Shown: piece after piece, positions 48,460 through 59,620 of the stretch | Layout of the letters: every line of letters begins with the position of its first letter | Numbering within the stretch: the stretch's first letter is position 1 | NCBI GenBank assembly: GCA_013396755.1 | Contig: VWZF01003015.1 | Location: forward strand, 23,412-87,411 | DNA: 64,000 bases | Origin: Sclerurus mexicanus | Taxonomy: Eukaryota > Chordata > Aves > Passeriformes > Furnariidae | Reading direction: 5' to 3' | Notes under the pieces: model-generated | What the model was told of the DNA's origin: nothing | Database searches by the model: none | What the model saw: the letters and a program-made list of their open reading frames with translations, nothing else | Position numbers and translations under genes: made by a program

Positions 48460-50556
48460 ATGGACAGTCAGATTACCCGCCGCCAGGGAAAGCAGGGAAA
48501 TGCTCCAAAGGGGGATGCCAGAGAAAGGCAATTGCCTGAAAATGTGACACCAGTGAAGCAGAAGCCCTCCAAGGAGCTGCGGCCCATGCTCGGGGCCATC
48601 CTGCTGGGCCTCCTGCTGTTCATCGCCGCGGTGGTGGCCTGGTGCTACTACACGGTGTCCCTGCGCAAGGCGGAGCGGCTCAAGACGGAGCAGATGGACC
48701 TGCGGGCGGACGGCTTCGTCATCAGGAACCAGCACGGCGAGGTGGTGTTCCGGCTGGCCTTCCGCTCGGGCAGCCTGGACCTGGAGTCGTGCTCCAAGGA
48801 GGGCGAGATCCTCAGCTGCACGCGGTCGAGCCGGGGGCCGCTCAACTTCTTCATCCAGACGGTGAAGCCCAAGGACACGGTGATGTGCTACCGCGTGCGC
48901 TGGGAGGAGCTGGCGGCCGGCCCGGCCGTGGAGCACACCATGTTCTGGGAGGACGCCCACTGGTACGGGGGCTCGGAGATGAGCACCCAGCACTGGCCCA
49001 TCCGCCTGGCCGGCTACCAGGAGCCCGTGCCCTACGTCACCAGCGACGTCTACTCCTTCCGCGACAGCTTCGGCGGCATCCTGGAGCGCTACTGGCTCTC
49101 CTCCAAGGCCGCGGCCATCAAGATCAACGACTCCGTGCCCTTCCACCTGGGCTTCAACGCCACCGAGCGCGCCCTCTTCTTCCAGGCCCGCTACAAGGAC
49201 TCGCCCTACAAGCCCCCGCTGGGGCAGCCGCCCTTCCCCGAGCTCAGCTACCGCGTCTGCGTGGGCTCCGACGTCACCTCCATCCACAAGTACATGGTGC
49301 GCAGGTACTTCAACAAGCCCTCCAAGATCCCTGCCGAGAACGCCTTCCGATACCCCATCTGGTCCACCTGGGCCCTCTACAAGAATGACATCGACCAGGA
49401 TAAACTCTTGCGATTCGCCGAAAAGATCAAGAAGTATCGTTTTAACTGCAGCCACATTGAGATTGATGACATGTACACCCAGACCTACGGGGACTTTGAT
49501 TTTGACCCCGTCAAGTTCCCCAATGTGACAGAGATGTTTGCAAAACTGAGGGAAGATGGCTTTAAGGTCACTCTGTGGACTCACCCTTTCATAAACTACA
49601 ATTCCTCCAATTTTGGCGTGGGGATTGAACGTCAGCTGTTCATCAAGGAGCCTTCGGGGCGGCTGCCGGCCATGGTGGAGTGGTGGAACGGCATCGGGGC
49701 CATCCTGGACTTCACCAACCCAGCAGCCCGGGACTGGTTCCAGAGCCACCTGCGCCAGCTCCGGCACAAGTACGGCATCTCGTCCTTCAAGTTTGATGCT
49801 GGGGAGACCAGCTACCTGCCCAAGCAGTTCAGCACCTTCCGCCCGCTCTCGGACCCCAGCATCTGGTCCCGGCGCTACACGGAGATGGCCATCCCCTTCT
49901 ACGAGCTGGCCGAGGTGCGTGTGGGCTACCAGTCCCAGAACATCTCCTGCTTCTTCCGCATCATCGACCGCGACTCCGTCTGGGGCTACGAGCTCGGCCT
50001 CAAGTCCCTCATCCCCACGGTGCTCACCATCAGCATGCTGGGGTACCCCTTCATATCTGCTGACATGATCGGAGGGAATTTTTTCCCCAACAAGACAGAT
50101 GGTGCTGTGGAGATCCCCGACCGGGAGCTGTACGTGCGGTGGCTGGAGCTGTCGGCCTTCATGCCCTCCATGCAGTTCTCCATCCCGCCCTGGCTCTACG
50201 ACAAGGAGGTGGTGGAGATTGCCCAGAAGTTCACGGAGCTCCACGAGTCTCTGGTGGCCCCGCTGCTGCTGGAGCTGGCTGGGGAGGTCACCGACACGGG
50301 CGACCCCATCATCCGTCCCATCTGGTGGATCTCGCCCCGCGACGAGGCCACTCACAGGATCGACTCCCAGTTCCTCATCGGGGACACCCTCATGGTGGCA
50401 CCGGTCCTGGAGATGGGCAAGCAGGAGCGTGACGTCTACTTGCCAGCGGGCAAGTGGCGCAGCTACAAGGGGGAGCTGTTTGAGAAGACCCCAGTGCTGC
50501 TCACTGACTATCCCGTTGACCTGGACGAAGTGGCCTATTTCCTCTGGGTGTCCTAA
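48460..50556 (+). CDS. MYORG: MYORG copy A, GH31 family glycosidase (divergent N-terminus)
   Basis: A single coding exon of 698 residues. The N-terminal cytoplasmic part (residues 1-29) starts MDSQITRRQGKQG, unlike copy B and mammalian MYORG. Residues 43-64 are the signal anchor of a type II membrane protein, and the lumenal GH31 barrel follows. The nucleophile Asp is in FKFDAGE (D446) and the acid/base Asp in IIDRDSVWG (D503). Their spacing of 57 equals that of the catalytic pair D463/D520 I recall for human MYORG. Family knowledge: MYORG is an ER alpha-galactosidase, and loss in humans causes recessive brain calcification. The ATG has G at -3 and +4. A plausible acceptor (attttctctccaccaattcaag) ends at 48422, just upstream. 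From codon 30 to the stop it is identical to copy B. Confidence 0.93.
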   Translation: MDSQITRRQGKQGNAPKGDARERQLPENVTPVKQKPSKELRPMLGAILLGLLLFIAAVVAWCYYTVSLRKAERLKTEQMDLRADGFVIRNQHGEVVFRLAFRSGSLDLESCSKEGEILSCTRSSRGPLNFFIQTVKPKDTVMCYRVRWEELAAGPAVEHTMFWEDAHWYGGSEMSTQHWPIRLAGYQEPVPYVTSDVYSFRDSFGGILERYWLSSKAAAIKINDSVPFHLGFNATERALFFQARYKDSPYKPPLGQPPFPELSYRVCVGSDVTSIHKYMVRRYFNKPSKIPAENAFRYPIWSTWALYKNDIDQDKLLRFAEKIKKYRFNCSHIEIDDMYTQTYGDFDFDPVKFPNVTEMFAKLREDGFKVTLWTHPFINYNSSNFGVGIERQLFIKEPSGRLPAMVEWWNGIGAILDFTNPAARDWFQSHLRQLRHKYGISSFKFDAGETSYLPKQFSTFRPLSDPSIWSRRYTEMAIPFYELAEVRVGYQSQNISCFFRIIDRDSVWGYELGLKSLIPTVLTISMLGYPFISADMIGGNFFPNKTDGAVEIPDRELYVRWLELSAFMPSMQFSIPPWLYDKEVVEIAQKFTELHESLVAPLLLELAGEVTDTGDPIIRPIWWISPRDEATHRIDSQFLIGDTLMVAPVLEMGKQERDVYLPAGKWRSYKGELFEKTPVLLTDYPVDLDEVAYFLWVS

Positions 50557-50558
50557 CA
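48547..50558 (+). repeat. Left arm of 2012-bp inverted duplication
   Basis: The arm starts at ACACCAGTG inside the MYORG CDS and ends two bases after the TAA. Its partner is 57609-59620 in reverse complement. Both arms are 2012 bases with no indel. Out-of-frame and antisense translations of the two arms also agree, so synonymous sites are identical too. Confidence 0.95.
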
Positions 50559-53500
50559 TGATCCTCATCAGCGGTGCAATACACTCAGTGGTTAATTAAC
50601 CAACAACTTTAATGACCTTTAATTTGAATGTTTTTTTTAAATAGAAATACTTCTTCATGAAATCTGAAGAGAACACTGAGACCTCTGTTTCATGTGGCAA
50701 GTGGTGTACAGTAACTTATTAAAATGTATTGGATGGGTGTCTTTGTTACTGCAGTGTGACAAGTGCAATGTATTGAAACACAGTCTCTGCTCATAATCTT
50801 TCCCCACCAAGAAATGCCATGAACGCTTCTTGTTTATAAAGGAAATTACATAGACTCCTTTGTTGTCCAGTTCCACAGCTGATCCCTTGAGGTATTTAAA
50901 ATTTCATGTGCTTAGTGATGGAGGCAGCTGCAACAAAGTGCTATTTAAAAAAAAAAAAGGCAGTCTGTGGTGATCCTGAAGAGGAAGGCACCCAATCTGC
51001 AGCCTGCACAACAGATGGGAGCTGAGGCAGGAGTGAAGAGGAGTTTACACATCCCATGGCCTGAGCTATCTGAGCAAGAAGAAAGCTACAGCACTTGCTA
51101 TTGCTGTGGCAACTGTTTTCCCCTTTTCATAAATTATTGAGAACCATGCCTATGGTGTGGATTCAGGTAAGTCTGTAGAATGGGGTGAAATCTCATGGCA
51201 ATGAAGATTAAAACACAGTACCAAGTCATGCATGGGTTTAGACTTACTAGGTTCTGTGTGTTTAGAGCCAAAGGTTGCAATCTGTCAGGTTTCAGGAGAG
51301 AACTTGTTCTCCTCAGTGAGTTCAATTAACACACCAGCCTGAGTGCCCTGCTGCCTCAATTCCCCCACGGAAAATGTTGTCCCATCCAGTGTTAATGGAA
51401 ATCCCTGTCCACGAGCTGGTATCCTGCCCACAGAGGTGAGTTCTCCTGAGTGAAGGTGTCTCAGCAGCTCCTGAAGGCTTGTGGTGGACAGGCTGTCTGT
51501 GAAATGCTCTCCACTCTTGGTCCAACCTTCCCTGCTCTTTTTAAGCAAACAGAAGATTAAAGGTGACGTGTCTGAGCAGTTTAGGAGAGTCCAGGGGTCT
51601 CTGGGCTGCAGTGAGCCTTCCCAAAGTGAGAGACAGGTCCTTTTGTTGACCTCAGCATGCTGCCTGTAGGTGGCTGGGAGGTAAAGCTGTATGTGGCCCC
51701 AAGGCAGGAGAAACTCCTTTCTTTAGGGGTTTGCCCCAGAACTGATCCTTACAAAAAGTAAACAGAGGCTGGAGAACATCGCTCTCACTCTGGAGCTGGT
51801 TTGGTGCCCAGGTGCAGCAGCCCCAAAACCAGACCCCTGTTACCCATCAGTGGGTACTGATAGGACTCTGCATGGGCACAGTGGCACAAGAGCAGTGCCA
51901 AGCTGCGTGAGCCAGAACATGATCTAAATGCCTCTGAAAGCAGGTCAAGCTGCAGTAATGCTATTGTTGGTGTGGCTGTGGGGATGGAAACCCCCGCTTT
52001 AATCTAGGGGTGTGAAAGGGAGGGCAGTGCTCAGTCTGGCAATTGTATTCAGGGTTAACAGGATATCCCCGAATCCTTACCGTGGGCTTTCTTCTACTCC
52101 AGGATAGCAGTTTCCAAGGATGTATCTCCCCTGAGATGTTTCTGAATACTTTCTCAGTTGCTGCTTTGAAGCCCCAAGGGTTCCCTGACATACGAGCTTG
52201 GGGTAACCAGAGAGTCCTAGAGGGGCCCAGCAAAATTCTTCTGGCTGTTGCTGCTGCACAAAAAAAAAGCTTTCTGCAAAGCTGATGCCCTCAGTACTGA
52301 GGAGAGGTGGGAGAGCCAGACTCCAGCCCCCTCACATGGTACCTCTGCCCATGTAATCAGTGTGTTCCGTATGCACACACAGCTCTGACACCCACCTGCA
52401 TCACAGACTGGGTGGGAAAAAATAGGCATCGCTGAGGCTTTCTGAAAACTCTGGGGATGACATGAGATGCCTGGTCTCATTGCTGCAAAAATGCCTCCCT
52501 CACCCCTTTCCAATCTTTCCCCCAGTGCCTTTCCCTGCTGCCCAGCCAAGCCACAGGGCGCCATGGGGGATGAGTGCTGGAGGCACCCTGTGAGCAGGTG
52601 GCACCACAGTCTCCTCTCCACACCCTCCTGTGTCACCAAGGCTGTGTGCTGACAGAGGGACATAATGTTTGCATTGCTAAGCTTCAGTCCTAGTTGATTT
52701 TTTGCACTCCCAGTGCTGAGAAAGAGGTCTTTGCTGGAGGCGGTAGTGACACAGAATTCTGCCCCAACAAATTGCTCGCTTGAGGTTGCCTATTTCTTGG
52801 CAGGGGGAGTTTATTGCCCTTAATCTTTCACGATCATTGAGCTAAAAAACACCCAGCCCTACTGGCAAAATAATAAATATAAAAATAAATAAAAATCTCT
52901 GTTTTTCTCTACTTGGCCTCTGGGATTTTGCATCAGCCCACACCACCTTTCATGGCTCTCCTGGCACGAGGGATCTGCAGGCTGGCAGCTCCCAGACAGC
53001 TGAGATTGAGGAGGTTGTTTTTTTCCTGAGGCTGCCAGTCTGGCTATGTGCCCAAAGGCTCTCTGCTGCTGTCAGTTTGTCCTTTCTCCATGGTCCTCCC
53101 CAGCCTTGGGGTCTGCCTGCCTGTTGCTATCTTTTCCTTACTTTTAATAAAAGCTGTTATTTTGAGCAGCATGGACATGTGCATAGTTGGGAATGTCATG
53201 GGTCAGCACCCAGTGCTCTGCTGTCACTCTTAGGCACCTCAAGATCCAGTTATGAACTGGGCTTTTGCTGTAGCCCCAGTGGGGTTGGGACTTTGCTGTT
53301 GCAATACACAGCTGTGGATGCATTTTCAAGCACTGCCACTTAGCTGGGACCCAGCACAGAGTTGTCCCCACTTGCTGTCCCCATGTCCCCAATGAGCCTC
53401 AGCCACTTTCTCTTACACAGGGCACCAGACTTTGGGAGGATGCAAACCAAACCCAAACCTTAAGCACTGATTCCAAGGATGACCTCTGCATTATTAAGGA

Positions 53501-56500
53501 CCTGCTGCAAGGCTGTGAGTGCTGCAAGTTGCCAACCTGCCCCCAGGTCTTCAGCTGCGCCAACTTTACCCTCCATGTATTCATCAACCAAGTGTATGGA
53601 TGCCACTTGCACCCAAGGAGGAAGTCAAAGGAAGAGCATTGGGAAAATGTCTTTTATTGCAAAAGGAGTGAGCTGAAGTCTCTCTCAATCCCCAAGCCAC
53701 ACTAGGTGTGTTGGCCAAGGCCAGTGATGCCTGATGGCACAAGGCAGCTGTGGTTTGTGTAGTAACAAGGGAAAGGGAAGGAAAAACATTATGTGGGGCA
53801 AAGGGGGTGCTTTGGGCAAGGCAGGCTCCTAAATGAACTTCACAAGCTCTATTCCTGGCACTCCCATGGCCACAAACATCTGCTCCATCCTTGTCCTTGA
53901 TGCTAGTGCCATCTGCAAAAGGGGACTCTAGGGGCAATAGGGACAGCCAGGGCCCAAAAGGACCTTCTGCAGTGTCTGAGCGGAACTCCTCTTCTTCATT
54001 TCCTGAAAACAGTCCCAAAGTATATGTCCTCTGAGAACAGTGTGCACTAGCAGCCCCCCCCAGAGTCAGAGCTCATGAGCTCTTTTTGGGTGGATGTCAG
54101 TAAAAACAGGGCCATGACAGTATGGGCCCCACCCCCAGGGGTTGCCACAACATTGGGGTTTGCCTGGACACAGTCTTTTCCAGGCCAGCCCTAAGGCACA
54201 GCTATTCCCTTTGCTGTCAGGACCTAAGGGAGGGCAGTCCTCATTCCAGCGGGATCACCTGCCACCACTGCAAACACAGCAGTGGGGTGGCTGCCAGCTC
54301 CTCTTTTTAAAACATACACCAAAGCTGCAGGCTGCAAGCTTTAAAGAAAACAAGAATCTCAACACTGATTTCTGTGAAGACCAAGGTTACAAAAACCCCC
54401 TGAACCACCAGCCAAACCAACTTGGTACAGACGGACATAGTTAAACTTCTTTTCGTTTTCCAAAATTTTATCTCAATCAAGGCGATTCATGTTACAGTTC
54501 ATACCAATTAAGAAATAGAAAAGTGGTTAAAAACAGACCCACCAGCATTACAGTCTGACATAGGACAGCATGTGCAAACACAAGCACCCAGAAAACCTGA
54601 TACACAACAGTGCAAGCTTCAACATTCAATCACATGAGCACCGCATGTGAAAAGGCTGAATCCAACTCCCAAACTTGTTTTGGGGCTTTTCCTTGGCTGA
54701 GACAAGCTAAACCCTGCTTTGGCCAGCGACCCATGGTGTAAATTAGAGAAATTCCCTAGCAGCAGTTCCCAAGGTGTCTGTGGCAGAGCTTGAGGTCTGC
54801 GAGGTCTGAGAGATCCTCATGTCCTGCAGTGCTACAGCGTAGTGTTAGAAATAGTGTTTTTGGTAAAAGCTGGATGGAAAGGGCACCTAGAAGCCTGTGA
54901 GACACCTTAAGGCAGCACTGCTGAACCTATCCCCAACATCAACTCTTATGTCCTCTCAGAAACTTTACCTCTCTCCTCAATGGAGTCCTGAATAGCCAAC
55001 ACAGCATTCAGAAAAATCACGGTACTCTCTAATCTTACATCTTTATGATATAGTTAAATAAAAAGAAAATTTAAACTTTTTTAATAAAACCCTTTCTCTT
55101 GAGGGCAGGGGAAAGAAGACAGTGTGGCTAATGGAGATTTCCTCCATGACCTTCCTGACAGTGCCTGAAACCACTAAGAGGACTTTGAAGGCACTCATCT
55201 GGCTGCTCCCATCATTTTAATAGTGGAGGAATGCTAAGAGGAATGCTGTGTTTCTCTTCACACAGCCTCATCCCTGGCTAGTGAGGGATCTGCTGAGTGC
55301 CACAGAAACAGGGGAAGAGAAGACACGCAATATCTCCTGGTCATGCTGGGATCCTTCCCACGAAGTCCTGTGCCAAGGATCCCACCCCTGCACTGGCAGC
55401 TGAGCTGTGCACCAACATCTCCTCCACCTAATGACCCCCATGCCAAGGGATGACAAGTATTCCATGAGCAATGGTTGAAAGGGAAGAGCTGGAGCCTCTC
55501 AAAGAATGGCCTTTATCCATTTCTGGGGCTGCAGAAGCCCTCTCCACACTCTGTCCTCCTTGTAGGCTTTGGCCAGACTCATCCCCAGGAGCTCCTCACC
55601 TTCACCTCCACCCTCCAAGCAAGGGCTAAATCCTGCCAGTGCCCAGATGAATGATGCCAAGATTCCAGGATTAACTCCTTGCCAGGGAATCTGTAACTGG
55701 TAACGTAATCACTATTTGCACTGGTGTCCAGGAACGAACTTGAGTCCTTCAGAATTAAAAGCCTGAGAAATGGGCTTTTGAACATACTTGCTCCAGCTGG
55801 GCAAGGACCTATAAGGCTGCACTTACATCTCATTTTGAGACTGAAACACCAAATTATGAAGGGCAGATTCACATCTTAGGGGATGTTCCAAAGAGCCTCT
55901 CAAACCAGATTTTCTCACTTCCTTCCTAACTATAAAAGCACTTCAGATTTTGCCCCTAATACCTAAATTTCTCCTCCTGGAGCCCAGTGGCTTAACCAAA
56001 GCACAAACCATCTCCCTGGGTGCCAGACTCTTGCTGGACCCATGCTTAGCCCAGACACAGTCCCAGGAGAAGCCCCAAGGATGCCAGCTGTCCTTGGCTG
56101 ATGTCCCAACCCTTCCCAGTCACTGCAGTTCAATTCTGCAGAAACTCATTAGAAATTCAGGGGCTGACACGCGTTCCCAAACCAGGGCACAGGCAGAATG
56201 TTCTGCCTTAGGGAGGAAGGCTGCCAGACTTCAATCCTGCTTCCTCCGTCTTGTGTTTTTGTAAATGAGTCTTTCCGTACAAAACCAAACGGGAAATCTG
56301 TGAAAGAGGCACCTCTGCAGCTGCTGGGCACTTGGGGTGCAGGATCACATCACCCTGTGTCCCCTCCAGAACCCTCTGACAGCAACCTCACCTCCAGCTG
56401 CCTGACAGGACTCTCTCAAGGAGAGAGGAGGGCTGACTCAGAAAAACCCTCACCAAAATCATCACCTCCACCCGTGACCCGAGATGGGTATGAGCTTCGT

Positions 56501-57608
56501 TTCACCTCAGATGAGAACGTTTCCGTGGGTGTGGTGAGAACACCCACTGGCACAGACCCATCCTTCCAGAAGCCGGTGTTTTCCACCCACGGGCAGGCCG
56601 GCTAGCAGCGAACCCCACCGCCAATCCCAGACACGTGCTGCTCGTGGGAACTGGCTGTTGCTGGGGAAGCGCCACGCAGAGTGTTTGACAAACGGGCTGT
56701 GCTCCAGGCAGTCCTTCTGCCAGCAACCAACCTCATCTGTCCTTAAAAACCAAAAAGGATGGTATCAGCAGGATAATCATGTAACAAAGTGGGGTCATAA
56801 ATGTTTTAAAAAAGACTAATGGGACGTGCTGGTACAGGCGGTGCTGCCCTAGGAAAGGCAATGTTGATGCCCAAGGCAAAATACACAGGCAAGACCTTGT
56901 ACTGGGTGTCAAACGGGTGAGAGGGTGGGATACAGCTGTCCCAGCAGGCAATAAGCAGCCCATAAAATTAAAACACATGGACGTGACATGACCAACCCGG
57001 CCCACCTGCTACTCAGTAAAGCAGGAGCATGGGGCAACTGTTAGTCCAGCGCCATAAGAGACAAAAGGGATAAAAAAAATATGTGTGTATATATAAATAT
57101 ATATATATATGTGTGTGTATGGGTGTGTGTGTATCTCTATTTTGCTTTCTGCTTTTAAAAATAGCCTTTTGAATATATCTGCCATATTATAAAACTTATG
57201 GCAGGCTGTGCTGAAGCAACCCTCCCACTCACACACCCCCATGCCCACTGTCGGGCGCTCCCACAGAACTAGAAATGCTTCCACTGGCACTAACCAACCT
57301 CCACATCTTAAAATCCTTGGGAATAGAAAATGTATTGGGTTTAGGAAGTGTCTGCAGACAGACTGACAACTCCTTACTGACCTATACAAAGTAACTCCTG
57401 CCTACTCTAATCCAACAAGAATCTCCCACCTGACCCAAATTAAAAAAAAAACCAAGATCAATCCCCAAATAAAAAAAAAATTATCCCCAAGAATAGTGAA
57501 GTCTATTTAATTCTCCACTACAGTCTCAAATGAAATGTGCAATTAGAATTATTACTTATTAGGAAGTCCTAGGTAAGGCATGGTTATTCCAAAGCTGAGG
57601 AAGAAGAC
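50559..57608. other. Spacer between the two MYORG copies (3' UTRs of both)
   Basis: It must hold both 3' UTRs. No other gene is recognised. An AATAAA cluster lies at 52868-52898. A Cys-rich open frame without an ATG lies at 53274-53702, and a TA/TG microsatellite near 57.1 kb. Confidence 0.5.
57080..57134. repeat. TG/TA microsatellite
   Basis: Alternating TG and TA runs (atgtgtgtatatataaatat … gtgtgtgtatgggtgtgtgtg). Confidence 0.85.
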
Positions 57609-59620
57609 TGTTAGGACACCCAGAGGAAATAGGCCACTTCGTCCAGGTCAACGGGATAGTCAGTGAGCAGCACTGGGGTCTTCTCAAACAGCTCCCCCTT
57701 GTAGCTGCGCCACTTGCCCGCTGGCAAGTAGACGTCACGCTCCTGCTTGCCCATCTCCAGGACCGGTGCCACCATGAGGGTGTCCCCGATGAGGAACTGG
57801 GAGTCGATCCTGTGAGTGGCCTCGTCGCGGGGCGAGATCCACCAGATGGGACGGATGATGGGGTCGCCCGTGTCGGTGACCTCCCCAGCCAGCTCCAGCA
57901 GCAGCGGGGCCACCAGAGACTCGTGGAGCTCCGTGAACTTCTGGGCAATCTCCACCACCTCCTTGTCGTAGAGCCAGGGCGGGATGGAGAACTGCATGGA
58001 GGGCATGAAGGCCGACAGCTCCAGCCACCGCACGTACAGCTCCCGGTCGGGGATCTCCACAGCACCATCTGTCTTGTTGGGGAAAAAATTCCCTCCGATC
58101 ATGTCAGCAGATATGAAGGGGTACCCCAGCATGCTGATGGTGAGCACCGTGGGGATGAGGGACTTGAGGCCGAGCTCGTAGCCCCAGACGGAGTCGCGGT
58201 CGATGATGCGGAAGAAGCAGGAGATGTTCTGGGACTGGTAGCCCACACGCACCTCGGCCAGCTCGTAGAAGGGGATGGCCATCTCCGTGTAGCGCCGGGA
58301 CCAGATGCTGGGGTCCGAGAGCGGGCGGAAGGTGCTGAACTGCTTGGGCAGGTAGCTGGTCTCCCCAGCATCAAACTTGAAGGACGAGATGCCGTACTTG
58401 TGCCGGAGCTGGCGCAGGTGGCTCTGGAACCAGTCCCGGGCTGCTGGGTTGGTGAAGTCCAGGATGGCCCCGATGCCGTTCCACCACTCCACCATGGCCG
58501 GCAGCCGCCCCGAAGGCTCCTTGATGAACAGCTGACGTTCAATCCCCACGCCAAAATTGGAGGAATTGTAGTTTATGAAAGGGTGAGTCCACAGAGTGAC
58601 CTTAAAGCCATCTTCCCTCAGTTTTGCAAACATCTCTGTCACATTGGGGAACTTGACGGGGTCAAAATCAAAGTCCCCGTAGGTCTGGGTGTACATGTCA
58701 TCAATCTCAATGTGGCTGCAGTTAAAACGATACTTCTTGATCTTTTCGGCGAATCGCAAGAGTTTATCCTGGTCGATGTCATTCTTGTAGAGGGCCCAGG
58801 TGGACCAGATGGGGTATCGGAAGGCGTTCTCGGCAGGGATCTTGGAGGGCTTGTTGAAGTACCTGCGCACCATGTACTTGTGGATGGAGGTGACGTCGGA
58901 GCCCACGCAGACGCGGTAGCTGAGCTCGGGGAAGGGCGGCTGCCCCAGCGGGGGCTTGTAGGGCGAGTCCTTGTAGCGGGCCTGGAAGAAGAGGGCGCGC
59001 TCGGTGGCGTTGAAGCCCAGGTGGAAGGGCACGGAGTCGTTGATCTTGATGGCCGCGGCCTTGGAGGAGAGCCAGTAGCGCTCCAGGATGCCGCCGAAGC
59101 TGTCGCGGAAGGAGTAGACGTCGCTGGTGACGTAGGGCACGGGCTCCTGGTAGCCGGCCAGGCGGATGGGCCAGTGCTGGGTGCTCATCTCCGAGCCCCC
59201 GTACCAGTGGGCGTCCTCCCAGAACATGGTGTGCTCCACGGCCGGGCCGGCCGCCAGCTCCTCCCAGCGCACGCGGTAGCACATCACCGTGTCCTTGGGC
59301 TTCACCGTCTGGATGAAGAAGTTGAGCGGCCCCCGGCTCGACCGCGTGCAGCTGAGGATCTCGCCCTCCTTGGAGCACGACTCCAGGTCCAGGCTGCCCG
59401 AGCGGAAGGCCAGCCGGAACACCACCTCGCCGTGCTGGTTCCTGATGACGAAGCCGTCCGCCCGCAGGTCCATCTGCTCCGTCTTGAGCCGCTCCGCCTT
59501 GCGCAGGGACACCGTGTAGTAGCACCAGGCCACCACCGCGGCGATGAACAGCAGGAGGCCCAGCAGGATGGCCCCGAGCATGGGCCGCAGCTCCTTGGAG
59601 GGCTTCTGCTTCACTGGTGT
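57609..59620 (-). repeat. Right arm of 2012-bp inverted duplication
   Basis: Reverse complement of 48547-50558. The spacer between the arms is 7050 bases (50559-57608). Sequence outside the arms shows no similarity on either side except about 15 bases of diverged N-terminal codons. Confidence 0.95.

Noticed and set aside
48642..49388. 248-codon +frame open reading frame inside MYORG (and twin at 58779-59525)
   Set aside because: Alternative frame of the same GC-rich CDS, of low-complexity Gly/Ala/Arg/Leu composition. It is useful only as evidence that silent sites match between copies.
48418..50568. 716-codon antisense open frame across MYORG copy A, and its 733-codon twin at 57812-60013
   Set aside because: They are shadows of the GC-rich MYORG frame, which avoids codons that give antisense stops. 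They have no domain, start or splice support, and the recurrence in both copies follows from the DNA identity.
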